Shown piece after piece: positions 52,670 through 64,000 of a DNA stretch of 64,000 nucleotides. The position numbers and the translations under genes are program-made. Every line of letters begins with the position of its first letter. The stretch's first letter is position 1. The stretch comes from Pontederia crassipes (Eukaryota > Streptophyta > Magnoliopsida > Commelinales > Pontederiaceae), in the NCBI GenBank assembly GCA_030549335.1, contig JAUKPH010000019.1, positions 16,628,001 to 16,692,000 of the forward strand. The letters are read 5' to 3'. Below the pieces are notes generated by a model that did not search any database, was not told the origin of the DNA, and saw nothing but the letters and a program-made list of their open reading frames with translations.

Positions 52670-53118
52670 TCACGACCACCTTTTCCCCCACCTCACCCTC
52701 CACGGGCATGAGCAACTCGATCCGACAAAAATCAAAGTGAAGTGGCGATCGTCATGATGGCTGTCGAGGGGCTGAGGGAAAATTGAAGGGCTGAGCTCGA
52801 GCATGGGGATGGTGAAGAAGAGGAATGGGGGCAGAGCAAGGGAGTGGAAGAGGGTGGCCAAGTGGGAGTCCTCCGTGGCGGTGAAGAGGTAGTTGAGGAG
52901 CTCGAACTCTACCTTCTGATGATGAGATGATAGATGTTGGGCACATCCGACTGTTGGTGAGGCGGATCCACGCCCAAACGCCGCCGACACCCTATTGCTC
53001 TATTACGTGTTCATCTATCGACAAAAGAGGGGGCGAGGAAGAGAAGACAAGTGGCCTCGAAGTGAATCGTGCCTTCATCATCCTCTATTCCGCATCTAAC
53101 AGTGAACACGAATGGTAG
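52670..53118 (-). pseudogene. GC-rich gene-like fragment of unknown family
   Basis: The minus strand is open across about 320 bp with words FELLNYLFTATEDSHLATLF and FIFVGSSC-like ends. It is compositionally unlike its AT-rich surroundings. It lies directly beside the TIR element and is absent from duplication copy A, so it may be a host gene piece captured or moved by an element. I do not recognise the family. Confidence 0.25.
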
Positions 53119-53827
53119 GACTATCCTTTCGTGTAACGTCCCGCACCCTTTATGTGTATATCATATTGACAAAAAGAAGACTTTGACTAGTCAACTCAAC
53201 AACAAATAAAAATGAAAGACTAATCATCATATAATGATACTAAAATAATATAACAACATATTGTGTAGAAGACTAATAAAAAACATTAGTCGAGTTAATA
53301 CATCAATCTAATATCATGGAAAGAGAAATCTATAATATGAAGCTAAAGGACTAACACCCATGTGCAGTCACTACGAACTCGATCTGTCAATGTTGGCCAC
53401 CTTTATTGTTTTGATCTAGTCCAGCATATATGAAAATACATGGGGGAAATCTCCTATGAGTTTTGCAACTCAATATGGAAGTAAAATAAAGATAATTGTA
53501 AGATCATGATACTACATAGGAATCATATGAACATCATCATCATATAAAAGGAAGTAGGCATAATCATAACATGAGTAAAGATAAGCATATGAATAGAAGA
53601 TCAATAAGATCATAAAAAAATCATCATAAAAGTAGCAAAAGTCAATCATCATAAAGGAAGTTTTGTTATGCATATGCCTTTATCTTTTTCATCATCTTAT
53701 TATTCATTTTTTACTTATCAAGAGGTATATTTCAATCTACGGGGAGGTATGTTTCAACCCATCACCATCAACATAATTGGTAAATTTAACACATAACTGA
53801 CCGTAGTCAGTCCACACCTGATCGTGG

Positions 53828-56800
53828 CATCCATCATCATAAGTATTCTTCATTTAACAATTTTTTGTTTTTTATCTTGCAGATTTTAATTTATTTTTAT
53901 TATGATTTAAATCAAGACTACGTAGAATCATGGAGAATACATCAGACATAAATGACAAAATCATCATCATAACTTAGATCAAGATTAAGCACATGAATCA
54001 GAAAATCATAAAAAATCATCATCATACTATTGGAACCAGGACTGATTACGAGTAAAACTCGGGCCGAATTCATAAAGCGTCGTTTAAAAAAAATTGGGTC
54101 ATAACTCGGGTCAGGTTCAAGTCATACCCGGGCCGAGTCCGAGGCTCCGGTAGATCAAGTGATCGTCTCGCTCAATCGCGTCATCATAGTTATAGCTCGG
54201 GCCGGGTCATAATCAACTAGGGACGGATTCATACCGTTGGAGCTCTCGGGCATATTTGAGCTGAGTTCTGGTGAACTCGGTTCGAGCATGGACCTATCCG
54301 GGCCAGGTTACAATGAGCCCGGGACGGGTTCCATTATACGAAAAATTGCATGAAGACATAGGGGTTTTCTAGTCATTTTTCCAATGATTGTCGCATAGTC
54401 GTGGTGGCCATCATCATAAGTGTTCTTCATTTAACAAATTTTTTTTTGTCTTTTATGTTACAGATTTTAATTTATTTTTATTATGACTTAAATTAAGACT
54501 ACAAGATAGGATTATAGAGAGTAAATCAAAGACTTAAATGATAAAATCATCATCATAACTTAGATCAAGATTAAGCACATGAATAAGGAAATCATAAAAA
54601 ATTGTCATCATACTATCGGAACCAGGGCTGATTACGAGAAAAACCCGGGCCGAATTCATAAAGTATCATTTCAAAAAACTAGGACATAACTCGGGTTGGG
54701 TTCAAGTCATACCCGAGCCAAGTCTGAGGCTTCGGTAGATCAGGCGATTGTCTCGCCCAATCGCATTGTCGTAGTTACAGCTCAGGTCGGGTCATAATTA
54801 GGGGTGTTCACGGGTCGGGTTTGACCCGACCCGGCCCCGAATCCGATCTGACCCGATCAATTTTGATCGGGTCGGGTCGGGTTCTATGTTTTTGGATCAT
54901 CAAACCCGAACCGACCCGACACTAAACGGGTCGGGTCGGGTCGGGTTCGTGGGTTACCCGTTTTTTTTCAGTGAGCTAATAAGCTAATAAAGTAATAAGT
55001 TCAATAACATTTAACATCCTAATACATAGAAATAGTATCTAAAAAATATTAACAGAATTAAGGTTGACACAAAGCAAAAACACGTTTCAGACTCAAAAGA
55101 TAAAAGTGTCTACAGAGAAACAAGTTTTCCTGCATGTGATAGACGGAATGTGTCTACAGAGAAACATTTCCATCACCAAACAAGGACTGCATCTAGATGA
55201 TTAACCTAAAGCAGGTTGCCACTCCAATAATATGATCAATCATGAATATGGTTGTCAAATTAACAACAGTAATCAAACAGAAGAGGATGCATTTTTCTTA
55301 CTGTAGATCGCCATCATATGAAGTTGTGGATGCTCCCTATTGATTGAGAAAGGAATGCTACTAGCTCTGAATAAGCTCATGCATGGTTAAGTACAACCTT
55401 GAGCAATCAAATTCTGAACAGGAAAGGTAAGAAGCAATAAATGTTGTTTTACAATGATTTGGTTATGTGCAGCTTCAAATGAGAAAATATTAGACAGACT
55501 GCACCAAAAATAAACACTTACCAATTATCATGTTGTTTAATGCAGTCTCGCCAAGGAGAAAATTGCATTAACTAAATGCATATCTATCTGGATCTGCAAA
55601 TGATAAAGGTAATCAATGGCATTAAAATATAAACATCTGCTTTCTTCTACCTATTTCCTTTATTCAATGGCAGACTGCACTAAAAATGGGACTAAAATTG
55701 GAACAACTTCTACCTAGTTCAGCATAGTTTAGAGGATAGTCTTACCTGTTCACACTTGTTAGAACTTCAATATTTGGGATATAATTGTCATTGAAACCAA
55801 TTATGTGGGGAAATAACGTTTGCCTCATACAAGATATCAATATTACATGAAGTAACAAATGATTAAGTGAGTACCTTCACAGAATCACAGTATCAATATT
55901 ACATTGAAATTGCTTTTTTTTATTCTCTCTACCAGTCTACCTAAAAGACCATTAAGTACCTGCAACATCAAAGAGACTTCATCTTAAAGAAATTACTGTA
56001 ACTATGGACAATAATTTTGATGATGTGCAGCATACACAATAAGTAATAACTATGGACTTCATCTTAAAGAAATTACTGTAACTGACCTCATTCACAAATC
56101 ACACGGGTGCTGTCTTTGTCGCTTTTCTACCGTGCAGCCTACAGGAGTTGCAGCCGATGCTATGCAGGGGCTTCGAGCGAGGTGTCCGGAACCTGGAGCA
56201 AACGAGGATCCTATAAGAGCGGGTCCAAAAATCCAAAGTGTTCTTGGTATGCCCTTATTTCGCAGATCAAAATTCTAATGATTAACATGGATCAAAATTT
56301 CAAAAATTTTCTCTACCTTCACACCAAAAAAACAAGGTCTTCGTCAAGACAATGTTAAAGAGAACTATGGAAAAAAAAAAGACAATACTAAGACCACAAA
56401 ATGACCTCCAATTGCATGTGACCGGGATTAATTTTCCTCTCGCCATTGGAGGAAAGATCCATCACTCTACCCAGCAAAAGAACACATATCGCACTAAATT
56501 ATATTCAGAAATTAAGCTCGAAGGAAAATTCTAATAGTCAGCCTCCGATCACTAACCGATGACACAGCTACATTTGCTTAAGCAAGGGACGGATCGCGGC
56601 AGCAGCTGCTTACCTGCCTCAATCGACACTGCGCATAGGCGGAGCCGTTCCAGCGTGGCAGCGCGTTGGGAGTAGGAGAGAAAGAGCATCAGGATGAGGA
56701 CGAGGGAGGCGCAGACTTCGGACGTCGGCCCTGCTACAGGCCCGCAGCTGCTCGAAGGCTTCGGAAGATCGGCCGGCGAGAGGCTTCAAGTTCGAGCCTT

Positions 56801-57480
56801 CAGGTTTTTATGAGGCGGCAACGCCAGTAGGCCGTGACACGGCGCTGGGACTGCGCTTGCGAGTGAGAGAGGACGAGAGCCGAGAGTTGCCGCCTTGTCG
56901 GCTTGCTGCTGTCGCTTTCTACCGTGCGTGCAGTCGACGGCGACGCTGTGCAGGCCGCAGGGCGCAGCGCAGGGGCGCAGACCTCCGAACTAGGGCAAAC
57001 GAGCGTCGAGACGACGAGATCGAGTCGTCGAATGTCGAACACGGAGCAGTTGAGCACCCAAATCCCAAATTCCCAATGGACTAATGGATCTGGCCCGGGT
57101 CTATTGGTTCGGGTCGGATCCATCCGGGTCGGAAATGCCAAACCCGAACCCGACCCGAACCACGTTGGGTTCAGTTCAGTTCGGGTCGGGTTCGACCCGA
57201 CCTCGAATCCGAACCGACCCAAACACTAATGGGTCGGTTCGGATTACCGGGTTCACCAGGTCAATCCGACCCGGTGAACACCCCTAGTCATAATCAACTT
57301 GGGACGGATTCATACCATTGGAGCTCTCGGCAATGGCAGATTTGGGCTGATTTCAGGTGAACTCGGTTCGAGCATGGGCCTATCCGGGCCGGATTACAAT
57401 GAGCCTAGGACGGGTTCCATTATGCGAAAAATTACATGAAGACATAGGGGGTTTTCTACTCGTTTTTCCAATGATTGTCG
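53828..57480. repeat. Tandem duplication of about 580 bp inside the solo LTR
   Basis: Unit 1 is about 53828-54408. Unit 2 starts at about 54409 and is split by the hAT element, continuing at 57295-57480. Shared words include catcatcataagt, agcacatgaat, gggccgaattcataaag and ccattggagctctcgg. The units differ at a modest share of sites. Confidence 0.85.
54799..57286. mobile_element. Non-autonomous hAT element, 2488 bp, perfect ends
   Basis: The terminal inverted repeats taggggtgttcac / gtgaacaccccta are exact. A perfect 8-bp target duplication, gtcataat, lies at 54791-54798 and 57287-57294. Subterminal zones hold many gggtcgggt words in both orientations. The interior is not transposase. It contains AT-rich sequence like a gene flank (about 55000-56090) and three GC-rich, gene-like blocks (about 56107-56210, 56690-56770 and 56890-57010). 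The first and third are diverged copies sharing ctaccgtgc and gcaaacgag. Confidence 0.93.
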
Positions 57481-58042
57481 CGTCGTGCATCATCTTATAT
57501 CATTGTACTACGATTAGGGATTAAACAGATCATGCTTTAAGCCTAAAATTAAGATTACTATGAATTTATCCTAATTCCATACCTTGCAAGTTTCTGTTCA
57601 AGAAACTGTTACTCTATTCTTTTTCTTCCTCCTCCGGCCATTCCTCTCCATCTAGATGCGTGGTCATCGGCATTCACGTCTCCTGATTGCTCTCCTGATG
57701 GTCGACAACGGACATGTGAGTGAGAGAGCGAAAGGGACGCACAAAAATGAGAAGAAAAATTAGGGTCGGCTTGCATGAAAAAAGGGGCTGCATGATTTGT
57801 TTTGATCTCATATATACAAGGGAGGAATTTGAGATCAATTGGGACTTCAAGATTTGATTCAATCCCCTCTAATTTAAGACTTTGTTTCATATTTATCTTT
57901 TCTTCTAATTGTTTTTATCTTTCTTCTTCTTTTCTCTCGACTTGGGCGTTACAATCCTACCATATCAAAATGGTAGGACGCACATTATATCCAATAATTA
58001 ACTATAATTATATTAGTTTGGCAACAATTTGTACAATCAATT

Positions 58043-59317
58043 TGTAACACCCTTATTTTCCACTAGACCAAAATGATCTCAAGTAAAATAGATATTTAGG
58101 GGCAGAATGGGCATCTAGTTAAAAAGCAAAAAGTAGACAGGTAGTTAGGGGGCAAGTCTGTCATATGACAAAAAGGTGTAGAAAGCCACTATTTCGATCA
58201 ATCATGTGATCGGTCGATCGGCTGACCAAGATGTATGATTTTGAAGTATAACTCAATGATTCTTCTATCAATTGTTCATTAGTTGTTACCATGCTATACC
58301 ATGCCATGTTTCATGTTGTTATTGATGTGATTGCCATACTATTGATTGACTCACATAGAATCCGACTTTGCATGCTATGTCGTAGAACTAAAATGAATTA
58401 GTGTATTTGAATCAGCATATTGAGGTTAAGTACTTAACCCTTACTGGATGGATATGTATTATTGTGTGTGGCCGTGCGAAAATGATAATGGGAATGACAT
58501 GGCTTCGGGATGTCATTTGGGTGCTAGTGCGACCTGTGTCTTGGCCGATCACATGGCACAAGGACTATCAAGTACTTCAACATATTAGTAAAGATTCATT
58601 ATTAATTGATAACCTAATCAAGAAAATAGATTAAGTGGCAAGAACATATTGATATTGTGATATATTGGGCATTTCAAGGGTAAATGCAATAAAATATTCT
58701 TAACTACAATGGATATGATTAATTGGACATTAAATGATATTAATGCAATGGATTTATGGAATTGAAATAAGAAATTGAGAATTGTCTTTCATGATCTATG
58801 TTGAGTTCCTTATTGTTTATTGATTATTGTTTAAATCAAAATATTTTATGAATTATTGAAATGAGTATTTTTATTGTCCTTACAGACAACTAATGGGACA
58901 TGGGTCTTCCTTGCGTCCGAGTTCGTGTATGTATGGAAGAGTAGGTTGAAGTCGATAATGAGCTCACGACTGTAGTTAACACATGATGTCGACTTTATGT
59001 TAGTGCCACAATATTTCATATTGTTATGGGTCATGTATTAATCGGCCTCTGGACCTTATTATGTGTTTTATTGAACTATGTCGCATTTGTAGACTTTGAG
59101 TCCTATTATGGAATTGGATATTCATCATAGTATATTTTGATGTTATTAGGCTTAATGTCATATTGTCCATTATATTTTATCATTTTCACTATATTTTTAA
59201 ATAAATTAATTTTAAAAGTTTATCATCTTTTATTATTTTAATATTTTTATGTTTCGTTGATTTGTGTCAACTATTCAATTATCCATCAAAATTGGGACTA
59301 ATTTCCAAAGCGTTACA
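58043..59317. mobile_element. Solo LTR (LTR retrotransposon fossil)
   Basis: The sequence runs from TGTAACACCC to AAAGCGTTACA, about 1.3 kb. The flanks are caatt (58038-58042) and caatc (59318-59322), a 4 of 5 match. Copy A of the duplication lacks it, and the flanking sequence joins up there, which confirms an insertion after the duplication. A ggtcgatcgg palindrome cluster lies near 58210. Confidence 0.8.
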
Positions 59318-59439
59318 CAATCGATTGTATCTTTCGTGAAGTACATCAGTCATCGTCTTGCACCACCGTATCTGCGGTGCCGGGATGATGCTTCTACAAA
59401 AAAAAAAAAAAAAGACGACAGTTTCGGATAATGCCACAA

Positions 59440-60600
59440 TTCTAACAATTAATTTATCGTAACATAAACAAGCGGAAGACATGTAAAAGCTTGTGCCTCC
59501 GTCCGCCCATAGTTCAATCTGCAGTTCTGCACCATTCAAATTTTCATAGTATATGTTACTTTTAGGATTAACAATTAAACCGGACCCCCTTAAATAAATA
59601 CAATATGGCATTGAATCACAAGTTTTACTCTAATTCAGTGGGTACGTTGAATCATATTTTGGCAACCGGTTGCTGGTTCAAATCATGAAACAATCTAAGC
59701 ATATTGTAATGGTTGAAAAAGTCCACAGCAGCCCAACTATTGTAATCTAAGCATATCTAACTTAATATCTTAATTTTGATTAAATTTAATAATTTTAAAA
59801 ATCTAATAACCTAATTATTTTAATTATAATCATATTTGACATTATTTTCTAATTTTAATCAGATATTAATTTTAAAAAGAAATCAATACCTAGTTATTTT
59901 AATTCTAATCATATTTAACATTGCACCCTAACTCTAATCATTTATCATTATAAATGAAGAGCACGAATATTAGAAAGGAAAACTAAGGCAATGATTTTAT
60001 AAAGAATATGATAAAAAAAATTTCAACTATTATATTTATTAACTTTAATTATGATATTTTTATCAAAAATTTAATTTAACGTATTATTTTTTCCTTCTAG
60101 GGTTATAACATATAAGACACCAATTCTTAAGAGATACCGGCATTTAAATACTTTCTATGTACTTTTTCATATATGTATGTGGTTTTATAATTAATTTGTT
60201 TTCATGCATTCTTTTAATTTTTGAAAAATTAGTCATAAATGTCATTAACTTGATGCTTAATGGCATACTATTTCTCTTATTATGTTTTATTTTCTATAAC
60301 TATTTATTCAATTTAAATTTAATATAAAAATTTTATATTGAAAGAGAAATTGATTCCAATCATACTGGTTTGATTTGAAAGAGTAATGGCCAAAAAGTTC
60401 ACTATAAATTTAATTATAAATCATTCTTTGATTTGAACAAAAGTCTATGTCACTTTTTAATATGTTCATGTGATATTTATTGAATACTTTATTTTTTGAA
60501 CTTTATATAATTTTTTGTCCCCTCGGATTTTAGTCCTGGGTTCGCCAACTATTCACAAAAAAGTTTAACACGACACAAGATACAAAGTACATTAGGTGCC
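59440..60600. other. AT-rich DNA with no counterpart in copy A
   Basis: No gene is recognised. A minus-strand frame at 59279-59611 overlaps the duplication edge and looks like chance. At about 60525 the words gtcccctcggattttagtcc resemble an eroded transposon end. Confidence 0.4.
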
Positions 60601-60779
60601 AATCCAATGAGATGAGAGAAATCTTGACGCAACTATTAAAAAAGCAAATAACGGCGACAAGTTGTCTTGCTCGTCCTGTTTCTTACTTATCCACTTATCC
60701 GGTCGTTAACAATGGCTGATCATACACTAAATAATAGTTAACTAAGACGCATGCAAATGACCAGTACTTCTCTCATCTT

Positions 60780-60920
60780 CCTGCTGGATGTTGTTTGTGT
60801 ATATATATGCCATCATGTCATTCGCCCTAGGAACATATCAAATCTCTAGCCAGCTGAAATAGCAAGACACACATATATACGTTAGAGCCGACGCGGGTAG
60901 CTACAAGTTCATAATCAAAC
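60780..60920 (+). promoter_or_regulatory. Core promoter and leader of lectin gene 2
   Basis: The TATA box (gtatatatatgcc, about 60799-60812) and leader match lectin gene 1 nearly base for base, so transcription may persist despite the exon 3 damage. Confidence 0.55.
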
Positions 60921-62353
60921 ATGGTGAGTACATGGTGTGCACTCTCAGTAGTAGTCGCATTTTGTCATAGGTTGAACTAAAGAAATCATTTCATTTGCTT
61001 TGCAATATGATGAGTGATGACATAATTAGTTTGTTTGCGTGCGTTCCCTGTTACGTGCGTACAGGCTTTGGTGATGTCTGGTCCATGCGGAGGAATCGGA
61101 GGATCACCATTTTATTCGCCCATGGACCCTAAGATTAACTTGTTGGCAGTGAGAGTATGGGCAAGAGAAGATTGCATTGCTGCCATGCAGATCCAATATG
61201 AGCTGGACGGACAAATTTCTGACTCCGATGTCTGGGGTGACAATCAGCAACCAGCAACATTTTATGAGGTATTGGAAGCATATATACACACATATATATA
61301 TATATATATATATTTTATTGTCCACGTGATAAAGTTGGACCAAATTAAAAGCGTCAGAAACTCATACATAGCGAGGAGTATTAATAATATAAAATAATTA
61401 ATATTATTCTTTTTAACGATTTAAAGTTTTAGAAAGATTAGTTAGCATGTTATTTTCAACATTATCGATTTCTGATCATATTGATTATTCAACTACGTTC
61501 TTCACGTATATGCGGCTTGCATGTTTCTTCAGTGGGACCGTCGGCAAAATAAGCGATGACCTCGTACTCGTGACATCCATCTCTTTTACCACCAACGTCA
61601 CTACTTACGGTCCGTTCGGCAATACGTCCGATGCGGCCGCCCATCCGTTCAACATCGAGGCGGGCAATGAGGGAAAGATCGCTGGCTTCTTTGGGTACTC
61701 GGGATACCTCCTCGACGCCATCGGAATGCTGGTGAAGCCGAACACGGTGCCGGTGAAGGAGGGACCGTGCGGCGGAGCCGGAGGAGATGTGTTCACCATG
61801 GACATGAACGCCGACACCAACTTGCTGGGGGTCAACATCTGGTACAGAAGTGACTGCATTGCAGCCATCCAGGTGAACTATCGGATCTCCGGACAAGGGG
61901 ACATTTGGTCCGAAATCTGGGGGGACGGATCAGGAGCAACACTGTCTGAGGTATATACTTAAAATTACCTAGAGTTACTTCGATTAATTGCATTTTTTTC
62001 AGGATTAAGCTTAACCAATGTATATTCCTTTTGCCGCCTCTTACAACTGAGCTGACCACTTGATATATGAATGAGCTAACAGTTAAGCACATGTATGCAC
62101 ACCTGTGCTGCAGATTTCATTTGGAGGCCAGTCCTTGAAATCCATCAGCGGTTACATGGGCTATGGTGATTGGGGCATCTTTGTCGTAAAGGCTCTGAGT
62201 TTTGTCACAGACGACGGCGCCACCTATGGCCCATTCGGCAACGAGGGAGGTGCTCCGTTCGCCTTTGAGACAGGGACCGTGGGGAAGATTGTTGGTTTCC
62301 ACGGACGATCAGGGTCACTGCTTGATGCGATTGGGGTGATTATGCTGAACTAG
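60921..62353 (+). pseudogene. Jacalin-related lectin copy 2, exon 3 damaged; possibly single-domain if exon 3 is skipped
   Basis: The exons mirror copy 1: 60921-60923 (ATG alone), 61065-61268, 61533-61950 and 62114-62353. Relative to copy 1, exon 3 has lost its first 44 bp directly at the acceptor (ttcttcag). It would therefore be read out of frame after exon 2 and hit a stop soon after. The remainder of exon 3 is otherwise open and well kept (TTYGPFGNTSD, GYLLD, EGPCGGAGGD), and exon 4 is intact to the stop (GSLLD, then VIMLN). Exons 2 and 4 are both phase 0. Skipping exon 3 would give a 149-residue, complete single jacalin domain with GPCGG and GSLLD. That product is hypothetical. Otherwise it is a recent pseudogene. 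Confidence 0.75.
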
Positions 62354-62821
62354 TTCTGCGTATGACCTCTCATGCATGCATGCATGCAGTACGTACATAC
62401 GTACTAGCAGGCATGCATGGAACTCACTGTGTGTGGTTTATGCTTGCATGGAGTGAAGAATAAATTCGATGATCGCAAGGTAGGCGATTGCCAGTGTGCA
62501 AAGTCGACTTTGTTAGATTATTGCCAGTATGCGTAGTCTATACGTGGACGTATGCGTCTGTATGCTTGCTTTCGTCATTGTTTTGTTTGCATATAATGTA
62601 TGAATTGCGCAATCGAAAAACAAAATGTATGAATCTGTATGTATGCATACTTTCATCAATAAAATCATTGTTGTTTTGTTTCCATTATATACAATGTCAG
62701 GCTTCAGTTCAGTGTTTAACTTTACTGCTGCATGTTGCTACAACGTGTCAACTATCATACGTACGATTTCACACACTATATATTGACTATACAATAATTG
62801 TTAAAATTATGACAACAAGCA

Positions 62822-62853
<32 letters not shown>

Positions 62854-63160
62854 GGAAAAATAGGTTAATAATAGTATAAAATGACAAAAGATATTACTTT
62901 ATCAACCAACGAAGCTCGAAATTATGCTGGGAAAAAATAAGAAACGACGGAAATAATAGTATAAATAAAATTTTCAAACTATAATGAGAAATAACATAGC
63001 AAAAACGTAAATCATGAATAGCACGCGATTGTTAAAATTACTATAAAAATAATAAAACAACTTAAATGTAATGTCAACATTGTAAAATAAATTACGAACA
63101 TAATGCAATTTTTAATTATTTGTAAAGGAATTGAAATTTTAATTATAGTTTGACCATTAT
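62354..63160 (+). other. 3' flank of lectin 2, homologous to copy A
   Basis: It contains the shared 3' words gatgatcgcaaggtaggc and gtgtgcaaagtc, a catgcatgcatgcatgca run near 62371 and a (TA)n run near 62828-62852. Homology to copy A fades at about 63150. Confidence 0.6.
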
Positions 63161-64000
63161 TTATTATTACCATTAATTTGTTTCTTATATGACTATATAT
63201 TGTGTTAAAAATATAAAATCAATGAGATTACTCTTTCTTTACGAAAATTAGTTAGCACATAAAATGTTTCTGAGCCGAGGTATTATGTCAAAATCTCGTT
63301 AAGATCTTATTAAGAATATAAAATCAATGACATTATTCTTTCTAATGATTTAAGCTTTTAGAAAAATTGATTAACATCAAATTTAACATATTATACTCCA
63401 AATCGTGTGTTGTACTTTCACTGTGTATACTTCCAATCGCTCTATCATCTCTAAAAGTATACTTCCAATCAAACACTGAAAGTTATGATAGATCAATGAT
63501 TCAACGAAATTCGAACAAATAAAACTATCAAATAAATGCATGCAATAATAACGACTAGAATAATAGCCTAAATGTAATACTAAAAAGAAGTTCTAATATG
63601 CATAGATCACATTTAGCCAGGATCCTTTTAGTACATTTAAGGTATGCCACAGAATGTGAGATAGACCACAAATTTGAAAATCTTGTCACATGAGAAATTG
63701 TATTGTACTTTTAATGCTTTCAGACAAAAATTCATCATTCCGAACCCTATTCAGATGGCGAGTGGTTCACGGATGGATTTGTTTTTTTTTGTTCTTTTTT
63801 TTTTCTGCTCAGATTGTGAGAAACAAGGACCAAAATGCATTACTAGAATCCTTGCTGCATCATTCATGCAGGATTCATAACGCCAATTTTATCAAGGATA
63901 TGCAATACACCATGCAAATAGTGGTTGGTGAATTAAAAGAATTTTTATTGTAAAAATAAATATAATCTTAAAGCCATGCATCACCTCTACAAATAGCATT
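63161..64000. other. AT-rich intergenic DNA
   Basis: Short frames at 63674-63953 show no motif. Nothing supportable is seen. Confidence 0.45.

Larger units (their letters stand above)
53132..57953. mobile_element. Solo LTR interrupted by a hAT element (LTR retrotransposon fossil)
   Basis: The sequence runs from TGTAACGTCC to GGGCGTTACA, the same end style as the other LTRs here. Without the hAT insertion it is about 2.3 kb. It has no coding region and is absent from duplication copy A. The word atcct lies next to both ends but four bases out of register on the left, so the target duplication is doubtful. Confidence 0.65.
48190..63160 (+). repeat. Segmental duplication copy B (lectin locus), expanded by insertions
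   Basis: This is the second copy of the 41350-46620 block. Homologous pieces lie at about 48190-49140, 51195-51370, 57954-58042, 59318-59440 and 60600-63160. Between them sit the copia-like remnant, the MITE at 50059-51164, the TIR element at about 51995, and the solo LTRs at 53132-57953 and 58043-59317. Together they roughly triple its length. Confidence 0.85.

Noticed and set aside
59520-59560. Inverted match of about 25 bp to copy A near 42884-42905
   Set aside because: The match is short and does not extend, so an inversion in the duplication is not supported.

Overview
The window is nuclear DNA of a flowering plant: spliced plant-type genes in a mostly AT-rich background dense with nested transposable elements. 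The very GC-rich coding sequence of one gene tentatively suggests a monocot, but the sequence alone does not name the species. About a tenth of the window is host gene; most of the rest is recognisable element or anonymous AT-rich DNA.

Host genes. (1) 17883-18698 (+) encodes an AT-hook (AHL, PPC/DUF296) nuclear protein. Its canonical N-terminus, normally MANRWWAG, starts with CTG instead of ATG. (2) 24299-27459 (-) encodes a subfamily-2 ethylene receptor in two coding exons. It lacks a receiver domain and the phospho-acceptor His. Its single coding intron holds two SINE-like insertions and two small tandem duplications. (3) 43303-45797 (+) and 60921-62353 (+) are two copies of a two-domain jacalin-related lectin gene. 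They sit inside a tandem segmental duplication (copy A about 41350-46620, copy B about 48190-63160). Copy 2 has lost the first 44 bp of exon 3.

Layout. 1-10000: three or more non-autonomous terminal-inverted-repeat elements, a solo LTR (3196-5787) inside a gene-like reading frame, and two small MITEs. 9996-15141: a three-level nest, MITE > CACTA (10540-15044) > solo LTR (10998-14100). 15145-19250: a truncated RTE-type LINE tail, then the AHL gene. 19254-21127: a second CACTA of the same family. 22900-28400: the ethylene receptor. 28400-33900: AT-rich intergenic DNA. 33920 to about 41335: a broken Ty3/gypsy LTR retrotransposon with both LTRs. 41350-63160: the lectin duplication. Copy B is swollen by a long-TIR MITE, a GC-core TIR element, a solo LTR carrying a 2.5-kb hAT element with a perfect 8-bp target duplication, and another solo LTR.

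The most interesting points are the apparent CUG start of the AHL protein and the modular phase-0 exon design of the lectins. In the lectins the start codon forms a coding exon by itself, and exon 3 spans the two domain halves, so skipping it would give a normal single-domain jacalin. Also notable are a SINE family that shares its 3' tail with an RTE LINE in the same window, and families of non-autonomous elements and LTRs packed with short GC-rich palindromes.
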